44,981 nucleotides of DNA from Acidobacteriota bacterium (GTDB lineage: Bacteria; Acidobacteriota; Terriglobia; Bryobacterales; Bryobacteraceae): assembly GCA_023436715.1 (NCBI GenBank), contig JAEZIJ010000072.1, forward strand, positions 1-44,981, given 5' to 3'. The notes beneath the pieces were generated by a model that was not told the origin of the DNA, searched no databases, and saw only the letters and a list, made by a program, of their open reading frames with translations. The position numbers and the translations under genes are program-made. Below are positions 8,211 through 15,253 of the stretch, one piece after another. Numbering within the stretch: position 1 is the stretch's first letter; every line of letters starts with the position of its first letter.

Positions 8211-8284
8211 GGGCCACGCATGCGTGGCCCCTACGAAAGACCGCATGTTCCCATCCCGTAGGGGCCGGGCATGCCCGGCCCGCT
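8211..8284. repeat. Paired palindromes in a 312-base non-coding gap
   Basis: The gap 8085-8396 holds no gene that I can support. It carries GGGCCACGCATGCGTGGCCC (8211-8230), a perfect 20-base palindrome, and GGCCGGGCATGCCCGGCC (8263-8280), identical to window bases 1-18. They are joined head to head by the inverted pair GGCCCCTACG (8226-8235) and CGTAGGGGCC (8257-8266). The whole can fold as one cruciform-like unit, as paired REP elements do. Confidence 0.7.
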
Positions 8285-8328
8285 CCCGGCCGCGGCAACG
8301 ACGCACTGGCTTTCTGCGATTCGCGGCC

Positions 8329-8372
8329 GGCACGAAACCGAGCCGCGGCCGCGAGGGAGCGGGTCCTGCCTG
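8329..8372 (+). repeat. GAGCCGCG intergenic repeat, copy A
   Basis: A stretch of about 44 bases containing GAAACCGAGCCGCG and GGTCCTGCCTG. An inverted, slightly diverged copy lies at 24643-24686. Both are between genes. It is not coding in any convincing frame. Confidence 0.6.
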
Positions 8373-8396
8373 CGCCGGTTTTCATCACCTGGCCGC

Positions 8397-9485
8397 TCAG
8401 GCCATCGCCGCCGACCCGACCTCGGGATGATGGCGCATAAACTCCACAAGCCGGCCGGCGTATTCAGGGAATCGGGGGCAGCGGACCCCACTCGAGCGCA
8501 GCGCCGCCTGGGTCCGGTCGGTGGCATACCTCGTCGGGTGGACAAAGTAGTCCAATGTGTCCGCCGGGATGCCGATCAACGAGTTGACCCCGGGCACGTG
8601 CAGGATCGCCGCCTTGGCAAGTCCCAGCGATAGAGGAACGCGAATCACTTTCCGGTCGCACACGCGGGAGAGTTCCTGTATCAGGTCTTCCACCGTCGGC
8701 GGGCTCGGGTCGGCAAGCTGATAGACCTGGTTCCGCGATTCCGGACGGCCGCTCAGGTACGTGATGCCGTCCAGCACGAAATCCCGCGGCACGAGGTTGA
8801 CTTCGTGCTTCTTCGGGTCGCCGACCACAGGCAGAATGGCCGTCCGGGGCTGGCGCATCAGGAAACGCATGATGAAATAGGGTCCGTCGTACTTCTGCGT
8901 CGCGCCCGTGCTGCTGTCGCCCACGACTACCGCCGGCCGGTAAATGGTCGCGGCCAACCCCTCGCGCATGCACTTCTGGACCTCCACTTCAGCCAGGAAC
9001 TTGGTTTCCTCGTAGTAGTTGTGGAACGACTGGCCGCGATCGAGGTCCTTCTCCGAGTACACTCCCGCATAGTTGCCGCTCACATAGCACGTGCTCACGT
9101 AATGAAACCGCTCGAAGAACGCACACTCGCCCGCAAAATCGAGCATGTTCTTCGTGCCGTCCACGTTGACGCGCATCCCGGCCTGCCGGGGAACACTGAG
9201 ATCGTAAACCGCGGCGAGATGGTAGATTTCGACGATGGCGTCGCGCAGTTGGGCATCTGCCGCGAGGCCCAGGCCGCGCTCGGTGATGTCGCCCTCAACA
9301 ATATCGATCCGGCCCTCGAGCTCGGGATGGATGCTCGCCAGTTCGTCTGCGCGCGTGCGCGCCAGGCCCGCAAACTTGGACTGGACCAGGCACACGGCCC
9401 GCCGCTCGGGCGAACGTGCAAGAATGCGGGGGAGCAACGCGGCTCCCAGGAAACCCGGAAATCCGGTAAAAAGTAGCGCGCCGAT
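8397..9485 (-). CDS. Extended SDR, fatty acyl-CoA reductase-like (NAD_binding_4 type)
   Basis: NAD(P)-binding reductase of 362 residues if it starts at an ATC codon (9485-9483). That start includes the full Rossmann motif TGFPGFLG (residues 7-14) and lies nine bases after AAGGAG; a TAA stop is two codons upstream. The first standard start (TTG at 9437) would remove the motif. Other marks are the Y158-x3-K162 catalytic pair (YEETK) and STCYVSG. The family includes the reductase domain of fatty acyl-CoA reductases; the C-terminal sterile domain is absent. It lies 23 bases after the aldehyde dehydrogenase stop in the same operon, which suggests interconversion of acyl-CoA, aldehyde and acid. Substrate is inferred. 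Confidence 0.82.
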   Translation of the reverse strand: MGALLFTGFPGFLGAALLPRILARSPERRAVCLVQSKFAGLARTRADELASIHPELEGRIDIVEGDITERGLGLAADAQLRDAIVEIYHLAAVYDLSVPRQAGMRVNVDGTKNMLDFAGECAFFERFHYVSTCYVSGNYAGVYSEKDLDRGQSFHNYYEETKFLAEVEVQKCMREGLAATIYRPAVVVGDSSTGATQKYDGPYFIMRFLMRQPRTAILPVVGDPKKHEVNLVPRDFVLDGITYLSGRPESRNQVYQLADPSPPTVEDLIQELSRVCDRKVIRVPLSLGLAKAAILHVPGVNSLIGIPADTLDYFVHPTRYATDRTQAALRSSGVRCPRFPEYAGRLVEFMRHHPEVGSAAMA

Positions 9486-9508
9486 GGCTTAAGTCTCCTT
9501 AATGAAAC

Positions 9509-11098
9509 TTAACCCAGGATGCGGGTTCGGCGCACCACTTTTAATAATCTGGTCATCCAACGGGCGTGGGTTGCCGGATTCACCCCGGGAGGGGGAGCAA
9601 TCGTGAGCAGCCGCTGAACAGCCATCGTCTGCGATTTGGTGAACTTCAGAATGCCCTCGGCGCCGTGGCGCGCACTACTGCCGGACTCTTTCATACCCCC
9701 AAGCGGAGAATCGACCGAGCCCCAGGTAGCGGCGTAAGCCTCGTTGACGTTCACGCTGCCCGCCTGGATCTGGCGGCCGATGCGCTCGCCGCGGGCCGTG
9801 TCGTGGGTCCACACGCTGACGTTGAACCCGTAGCGGCTGGCGTTCGCGCGCTGGATCGCCTCGGCTTCCGTCGCGAACGGGTAGACCGCCACTACGGGAC
9901 CGAACGTCTCCTCGGTGTAGGCCGTCGCATTCTCGGGCAGATTGGTGAGGATAGTGGGCTCATAGAAGAAGGGGCCCAAATCCGGGCGCGCACGGCCGCC
10001 GGCGGCGACATTCGCGCCCTTGCTCACCGCGTCGCGGACGTGCTCCTCGACGGTGGCCAGTTGCGCTTCCGTGGTCAGCGATCCCATCTCCACCGAGAAA
10101 TCCAGCGCGGCGCCGACTCGCAGACGACGGGTCCGCTCCACAAAGCGGCTGAGGAACTCGTTATAGAGCGATTCGTGTACATAAATGCGCTCAATTGACA
10201 CGCAAACCTGGCCCGCGCCGACAAAACAGCCCCGCACGGCGCCCTCAACCGCACGGTCGAGCTTGGCGTCCCGGAGGACCAGCATGGCGTTCTTGCCCCC
10301 GAGTTCAAGCGAGCAGCCGATCAGCCGCTCCGCCGCCTGCCGGGCGACAGTCCTGCCGGTCCGCGTGCTTCCCGTGAACATCAGGAAATCGACGCGGTCG
10401 CCCAGCATCGGACCGACCTGGCGGCCATCGCCTGTGACCACCTGGAACACATCTCCCGGAAGGCCCGCTTCACGCAGCAGGTCGAGAGCCCAGAGCGCTG
10501 TGAGGCTGGTCTGGTGATCGGGCTTGAGGACGGCTGTGTTCCCGGCCATGAGGGCCGGAACCGCGTCGGTGATCGCCAGGTTCAGCGGGTAGTTCCACGG
10601 AGCAACGAAGCCTGCCACGCCGAAGGGCGACCTGATCTCCCACGTTCGCGTAAAGCCCGGCAGCGCGCCCTTCCGGCGGCGCGGCCGCAGCAGCTTTTCC
10701 GCCCGCGTGGCGTAGTAACGGCAAACCACGGCCGTATCCAGCACTTCCTCGAACGCATGGCGGCGCGCCTTGCCGGTTTCGAGTTGAACGATGTCCAGGA
10801 TCTGGTGCTGGCGCTCGAGCAGCAGGTCGTGGAACTGGAGGAAGATCTCCCCCCGGCTGGCGTAAGAGCGAGCAGCCCACGCGGGTTGCGCGGCCCTGGC
10901 CCGAAATACGGCCGCAGCCACGTCGGATTCCTGGGCGGCTGGAATGGCTGCCAGTGTCTCTCCGGTGAACGGTGCCCGCACGGTGATCTTCTCGTGCGGC
11001 CCATCTCCGAGGCTGATGTGGGAAAGCAGACGAGTGAACAGCGCCGATTGTGTCGCATCTTTAACCACAGCGTTTACGGCAGGCGCCCTTAACCCCAT
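9509..11098 (-). CDS. Aldehyde dehydrogenase family protein (succinate-semialdehyde dehydrogenase-like)
   Basis: NAD(P)-dependent aldehyde dehydrogenase of 529 residues. The active-site Glu is in LELGGKNAM, the catalytic Cys in GQVCVSIERI, and the FGPVVAVYPF and NVNEAYAATWGSVDSPLGG stretches are normal for the family. The GQVCVSIERIYVH form is close to GabD2-type succinate-semialdehyde dehydrogenases, but that group also oxidises other aldehydes. It heads a two-gene operon with the SDR reductase, so a fatty aldehyde is a fair alternative substrate. The ATG at 11098 has no clear ribosome binding site, so the start is uncertain. Divergent from the 55-residue gene at 11187. Confidence 0.88.
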   Translation of the reverse strand: MGLRAPAVNAVVKDATQSALFTRLLSHISLGDGPHEKITVRAPFTGETLAAIPAAQESDVAAAVFRARAAQPAWAARSYASRGEIFLQFHDLLLERQHQILDIVQLETGKARRHAFEEVLDTAVVCRYYATRAEKLLRPRRRKGALPGFTRTWEIRSPFGVAGFVAPWNYPLNLAITDAVPALMAGNTAVLKPDHQTSLTALWALDLLREAGLPGDVFQVVTGDGRQVGPMLGDRVDFLMFTGSTRTGRTVARQAAERLIGCSLELGGKNAMLVLRDAKLDRAVEGAVRGCFVGAGQVCVSIERIYVHESLYNEFLSRFVERTRRLRVGAALDFSVEMGSLTTEAQLATVEEHVRDAVSKGANVAAGGRARPDLGPFFYEPTILTNLPENATAYTEETFGPVVAVYPFATEAEAIQRANASRYGFNVSVWTHDTARGERIGRQIQAGSVNVNEAYAATWGSVDSPLGGMKESGSSARHGAEGILKFTKSQTMAVQRLLTIAPPPGVNPATHARWMTRLLKVVRRTRILG

Positions 11099-11124
11099 AG
11101 TATTAACATTCTAACATTAATCTT

Positions 11125-11153
11125 TTGACATCTTTGCGGTTTCAGCCTACAGT
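11125..11153 (+). promoter_or_regulatory. Sigma-70 promoter of the small gene and WS/DGAT operon
   Basis: TTGACA at 11125-11130, a 17-base spacer and TACAGT at 11148-11153. The -35 box is perfect and the -10 box matches four of six. The start would be near 11160, giving a leader of about 27 bases before the small gene at 11187. Confidence 0.65.
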
Positions 11154-11186
11154 GAAAACAGACTTACAGACTCGAAAGGGGGAAAC

Positions 11187-11354
11187 ATGGGAGCACAAGC
11201 GGCAGTAATGGCCAGAGAGGCGGTCGAGGCCACATGGCAGGATGAGCTCAGGTTGCTAGCGTTTACAGTCTGGAAACGCGCGAGCTGTCCGGACACGGAT
11301 ACCGATCAGGACTGTTTGGAAGTGGAACCGTGGTGCCGCGCCAGTTGTCTGTAA
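11187..11354 (+). CDS. Small cysteine-containing protein, 55 residues
   Basis: Short gene with a good promoter and AGGGGG four bases before its ATG. It encodes 55 residues beginning MGAQAAVMAREAV. Four cysteines, C34, C43, C50 and C54, lie in the C-terminal half; there are three tryptophans (W17, W29, W49). The middle part (LAFTVWKRASCPDTDTDQ) weakly recalls the DUF2934 pattern of an A-x3-W helix followed by a Pro/Asp turn, but I am not sure. It ends 26 bases before the WS/DGAT gene and is probably the first gene of that operon. Function unknown. Confidence 0.55.
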   Translation: MGAQAAVMAREAVEATWQDELRLLAFTVWKRASCPDTDTDQDCLEVEPWCRASCL

Positions 11355-11380
11355 ACCGGCGGTAGGCGGAAGGATAGCGA

Positions 11381-12928
11381 ATGGAAGAGACGAGAGGGTT
11401 GGCCCCAAAGCGCCGTCTTTCGGGCGTAGACGCTTCATTTCTGTATCTCGAGCGAAAGGAAATCCCCCTACACATCGCGGCCGTCTTCATTTTCGAGCGC
11501 CCGATACCGTTCGACAGCTTTGTCCGAAACGTCAGTTCCAAGCTGCACCTGCTGCCGCGCTACCGGCAGGTCGTCACGCCGGCCCCGATGAACATCGGGT
11601 ACCCGACCTGGGAGGACGACCCAAAGTTCAGGATTCGCCGGCACATATTTCGCACGCACCTGGAAGCGTCTGGCGGGGAGAAGGAACTGGAGGACCTGGC
11701 CGGACGAATTATGACCCCGTTAATGGACCGCAGCAAGCCGCTCTGGGATATCCACGTCGTGGATGGCCTGGAGCACGGCCGGGGCGCGCTCATCCTGCGG
11801 GTGCATCACTCACTGGCCGACGGCTTGGGGGTAGTCGCGTTGGTGAACATCCTGTTCGATTCCACACCGGTGGTCTCACCGCCGCCGCCCAAGCCTCGCA
11901 CTCGCAGGCCCAAACAGCCGGCATCGAAGCCTTCTCTCCTGGGCGCTGTTGTCAATGGGATACGAAGTTCGGTGGAGCACTTCGTGACGGCTGAACTCGG
12001 CCTGTTGGACTTCGCGCAGAACCTGCTGAAAGACCGCAGCCGCCTGGCCGGTGCCGCGAGCCTGTTCCCGGAAGCGCTAGGCGCGGTCGAAAGACTTCCC
12101 TTCAATAAGCCTTGCAGCGGCGACCGGAAGTTCTGCTGGGCGGAGTTGAGTCTGACCGACGCGAAGGCTGTCAAGACGGCGGCGGGCGGCAGGGTGAACG
12201 ATGTCGTCCTGACGGCCCTGACGCGCGCCGTCGCCCGATACGTCGAACTGCACGGTCAGACTGTGACGAGGCGGCTGATTCGCATCGTGTGCCCGGTCAA
12301 TCTGAGGGGCGACACCGGCGAATCCCTCGGCAATCAGATCACGTTCATGCCGGTCGCGCTGCCCATGGACATCAAGGATCCCGTCTCCCACCTGCGGGCG
12401 GTTGCGAGCAGGACGGAGGCCGCAAAGGAAGTGCGCTCGGCTGAACTGATTACGATCGCGGCCAGCTTTCTGGGCGCGGCTCCGCCGCCGATTCAGGCGG
12501 CAATGTGGCGTGGCATCTCGAACGTGATACTGCCGCTGCCGTTGTTCAACATGATCTGCACGAACCTGCAGGGGTCGCCCATCCCCTTGTACTGCCAAGG
12601 GAGCAGGATGATCGCAGCCTACCCGCAGGTGCCGACCGGCTATGAACTGGGCATCAACTGCGCTGTGCACAGTTACTGCGATAAGCTTCAGTTCGGGTTC
12701 ATTGCGGACGCCCATGTGGCGCCGGACGTCGGGCGCTTGCGCGACCTCCTCTACGCAGCCTTTGAGGAGTTGTGTACAGCAACCGGCGTGAGGAAGCCGC
12801 CGCGGAAGGTGCGGCACTCAGCGGCAAGGCCGCAGGCGCCCCCGGTCCGAAAGCGTTCGCCGCGGCGAACGCCGCCGACCGCATCGATGACTGCCCCGGT
12901 GGAACAAGCGATGGCAGTCGGCGACTGA
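11381..12928 (+). CDS. Wax ester synthase / diacylglycerol acyltransferase (WS/DGAT)
   Basis: Acyltransferase of 515 residues that joins acyl-CoA to a fatty alcohol or diacylglycerol to make neutral storage lipid. The active-site motif HHSLADG is at 142-148 (HHxxxDG with the catalytic H143). The N-terminal LSGVDASFLYLE, PLWDIHVVDGL and the GGRVNDVVLTAL stretch are family marks. The C-terminus is a Pro/Arg-rich tail after about residue 470, longer than usual. ATG 11381 follows GGAAGGA by six bases. It is followed after 34 bases by a small unknown gene and then a lipase-like hydrolase, so synthesis and turnover may be linked. Whether it makes wax ester or triacylglycerol cannot be told. Confidence 0.93.
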   Translation: MEETRGLAPKRRLSGVDASFLYLERKEIPLHIAAVFIFERPIPFDSFVRNVSSKLHLLPRYRQVVTPAPMNIGYPTWEDDPKFRIRRHIFRTHLEASGGEKELEDLAGRIMTPLMDRSKPLWDIHVVDGLEHGRGALILRVHHSLADGLGVVALVNILFDSTPVVSPPPPKPRTRRPKQPASKPSLLGAVVNGIRSSVEHFVTAELGLLDFAQNLLKDRSRLAGAASLFPEALGAVERLPFNKPCSGDRKFCWAELSLTDAKAVKTAAGGRVNDVVLTALTRAVARYVELHGQTVTRRLIRIVCPVNLRGDTGESLGNQITFMPVALPMDIKDPVSHLRAVASRTEAAKEVRSAELITIAASFLGAAPPPIQAAMWRGISNVILPLPLFNMICTNLQGSPIPLYCQGSRMIAAYPQVPTGYELGINCAVHSYCDKLQFGFIADAHVAPDVGRLRDLLYAAFEELCTATGVRKPPRKVRHSAARPQAPPVRKRSPRRTPPTASMTAPVEQAMAVGD

Positions 12929-12962
12929 TTCTTAGATTTCACCTTAATAAGGAGCAGCAAAG

Positions 12963-13331
12963 ATGTTGATACCCAATATGTTGCTGAAGAAGCTGTATAC
13001 GGCCGGAAGCCTGAAGAACACTGAGGCCGGCACGGAATTCGTCCTGAACAACCGGCTGAGCGACGCCGAACTGGTTGGGGTACGACGAATTGCCATCGAT
13101 GGCGCCCCTGTACCGCTCGAAGCGGTTCAATTGGAAGTCGCGAGCCGCGGCGTGCTGGCGCCTGCCCAGGTCGATAACGCGCACCCGATTCAGTTCCCGC
13201 TCAGTTCCACGCTGAAGATCAGAACCGGAGCACGGCAGTTGAGCCAGGGCAAGCATCAGATCGAGGTCTCGTTCGACACGCGCCCGTTCGGCAATCTGCA
13301 GGTCTCCGTGGAAGACATGGTGATTTCGTAA
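12963..13331 (+). CDS. Small beta-rich protein of unknown function
   Basis: Protein of 122 residues, start ATG 12963 with AAGGAG eight bases upstream. Predicted mostly beta strands, no signal peptide, no cysteines. The stretch KKLYTAGSLKNTEAGTEF and the end GNLQVSVEDMVIS recall small proteins often listed as DUF6379 or, misleadingly, as HMG-CoA reductase; DUF6379 includes beta subunits of C-glycoside deglycosidases. I am not certain of this link. It lies between the WS/DGAT gene and a lipase-like gene with gaps of 34 and 22 bases, so it is co-transcribed with them. A role in lipid storage would be inference only. Confidence 0.75.
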   Translation: MLIPNMLLKKLYTAGSLKNTEAGTEFVLNNRLSDAELVGVRRIAIDGAPVPLEAVQLEVASRGVLAPAQVDNAHPIQFPLSSTLKIRTGARQLSQGKHQIEVSFDTRPFGNLQVSVEDMVIS

Positions 13332-13353
13332 CCGGCCAGTCGGGGAGGGATCC

Positions 13354-14631
13354 ATGGCGGGTGCAGTGCGACAGCGAGGCCGGGTGCATGTCGTGCTCGT
13401 GCCGGGATTCGCCGGCTTCGACGCGCTCGGGCAGCTCGAATACTATGCGGGCCTGACGCCGATCTTTCGGGCCTGGACCGCCCGGAACCCGCGCGCGCAC
13501 GTGGTTCTGCATTACTTCGATAACTTCCCGACAGCCGCGGTTACGACGCGCGCCGCCCGGCTCCACGGATATCTTGCGAAGCGGATAGCGCGCGGCGAGA
13601 TCGTTCCCGGCGACGAGGTTTGCCTTGTGGGCCACTCGACCGGCGGACTCGATATCCGCCGTCTGGTCTGGGATCTGGCGCACGATCCGGAAGCGAGGCT
13701 AGTGGATGGAGGCGTCCCGGTGACCGCCGCGGACGTGCTCGGCTTCGTGCGCCGCGCGGTGTTCCTCTCCGTGCCGCATTGGGGGACGAACATCGCCGAC
13801 TGGGTAGGCGCGCACGGATTCGGGCGCATGGTTGTTTTGCTGGACCTGCGCGCCGGCGTTGCGGGCTCGCAGTTCCCGGTGCTCGACAGGATCGAAGGCT
13901 GGATCACTGGCGCGGCGGCGAGCATCTCCGGCGTGGACCTCATGCGCGCGATTCAGGACGCGCTGTGCGAGGCGGAGGTTGACGGAATCGCCGATCCGAC
14001 CCGCTCCGCCGAGGCGCGTGATGCCGCCGCTCATCTCGAATTGTGGTTGCGGCACATGACGGCGGATTTCAGCGCCATTGACGATCTCGCGTCGGACCGA
14101 AAAGCCGCCGGACCCGCGAGCCCCGCCCACTTCCCGCCCGAGATCCGCGAAGAGGAACTGTCGCTATGGAGCGAAAAGCGGATCAAAACGCGGAGCTACG
14201 CGACGCTCGGGCGCCGGTTGTACCGCTACAAACCCAGTGTGCCCGCCGCGCTCTGGGACCCAATGAAGCCGTGGACCTACGCTGAGTCACTCGATGACGG
14301 GGCGCAGACCGATCTCGTGTACCGCACCTGCTACCGCATGTGCGCGGGCGGACCGTTCGAGTATGATGCGGGCAACCTCGGATTCGAGTTTTGGGATAAC
14401 GACGGGATCGTGAACACAGGGTCGATGTTCTGGCCGAACACGAAGGACGCCGTGCTGGTGACGGGCGATCACATGGATATCGTCGGGCACTATAAGCTGA
14501 CGCCGGTGCAGAACGGCGGCGGCCGCAAATACCAGTCCTACGATCTGCTGGGGTCTGCGTCCGGCTTCGGGGACGGCGCGTTTGAGCGAGTGTGGACCGG
14601 GATTTTCGATTTCTGCGCGTGCGAGAGGTAG
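13354..14631 (+). CDS. Lipase-like alpha/beta hydrolase
   Basis: Hydrolase of 425 residues. The oxyanion strand VHVVLVPGFAGFDALG is at residues 11-26, followed by a long helical insertion. The nucleophile S95 lies in GHSTGG (93-98). The C-terminal part carries DNDGIVNTGSMFWP and GDHMDIVGHY, which supply likely acid and His. ATG 13354 is preceded by GGGAGGG. There is no signal peptide, so it should act inside the cell, as expected for an enzyme that mobilises wax ester or triacylglycerol. Third gene (fourth with the 55-residue gene) of the WS/DGAT operon. It is not closely related to the hydrolase at 5663. Confidence 0.82.
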   Translation: MAGAVRQRGRVHVVLVPGFAGFDALGQLEYYAGLTPIFRAWTARNPRAHVVLHYFDNFPTAAVTTRAARLHGYLAKRIARGEIVPGDEVCLVGHSTGGLDIRRLVWDLAHDPEARLVDGGVPVTAADVLGFVRRAVFLSVPHWGTNIADWVGAHGFGRMVVLLDLRAGVAGSQFPVLDRIEGWITGAAASISGVDLMRAIQDALCEAEVDGIADPTRSAEARDAAAHLELWLRHMTADFSAIDDLASDRKAAGPASPAHFPPEIREEELSLWSEKRIKTRSYATLGRRLYRYKPSVPAALWDPMKPWTYAESLDDGAQTDLVYRTCYRMCAGGPFEYDAGNLGFEFWDNDGIVNTGSMFWPNTKDAVLVTGDHMDIVGHYKLTPVQNGGGRKYQSYDLLGSASGFGDGAFERVWTGIFDFCACER

Positions 14632-14647
14632 GGACCAAGCAGGCCCT

Positions 14648-14669
14648 GAACAGGCCAGGAGGCCTGTTC
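14648..14669. repeat. Hairpin repeat (GGACAGGCC family), inverted loop
   Basis: Arms GAACAGGCC and GGCCTGTTC around AGGA, nine perfect pairs. It is the same element as at 3887 but in the other orientation, with a compensating change in the outer stem (G-C to A-T). It lies 16 bases after the stop of the lipase-like gene and five bases before the next start. Confidence 0.75.
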
Positions 14670-14674
14670 CACTT

Positions 14675-15253
14675 ATGATCGAGAGATCGTTGGGCATTGA
14701 GACCGGGCCGCGGATCGTCCAATGGGTCCGGGTGCGAGGACGCCCGCTCCAGGCTCGCTTCTGGCGGGCCTCGGATCAAACGCTTGAGCCGATAGTCGGC
14801 GAATTCGCTCGAAATAGTCTAGGCGCGGAGCGAAGGGAGAGCCTGATTCGCGTGGCGGGTCAGCCGGACATCCACCTTGCTGAGATCCGATCGTACGATC
14901 CGGGTGAACTGATATTTGCTGAGACTGCACAACGGATCATCATTGGACGGGATCGATTCGAGGAGCAAGCTATTCCCTTTGGCAACAAGGTCATGCCTGA
15001 GAAGCGCGTCATTGGAGGTCTTGACTGTCGTCTCGTGAAGTTCATAGACGAACGAGGCGATCTCGGAGATGGCGAATTGTGGTGGTCGGAGGATCTCCAG
15101 GTTACTGTGCTGGACAACCCAACAGGACGAGAGGTTACTTACAGACTCTTCGACATACGGCAGAGCGAGCCTCCGCTCGGGCTTTTCGACCTGCAGGGAT
15201 TTCGCGATCTTGACTCGCAAGGGATATTCGACCCAGGCCTGTCCCCCACTTAG
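14675..15253 (+). CDS. Hypothetical protein, orphan
   Basis: Protein of 192 residues from ATG 14675, which directly follows the hairpin at 14648 and has no ribosome binding site; the open frame extends upstream to 14582, inside the end of the previous gene. No domain recognised. The middle has RVIGGLDCRLVKFIDERGDLGDG and the C-terminal half looks beta-rich. Base composition and codon use are clearly less GC-rich than in the neighbours (many codons ending in A or T), which suggests recent arrival. Its TAG stop overlaps the TAA stop of the convergent acyl-CoA synthetase gene by three bases. It could be an eroding gene. Confidence 0.5.
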   Translation: MIERSLGIETGPRIVQWVRVRGRPLQARFWRASDQTLEPIVGEFARNSLGAERRESLIRVAGQPDIHLAEIRSYDPGELIFAETAQRIIIGRDRFEEQAIPFGNKVMPEKRVIGGLDCRLVKFIDERGDLGDGELWWSEDLQVTVLDNPTGREVTYRLFDIRQSEPPLGLFDLQGFRDLDSQGIFDPGLSPT

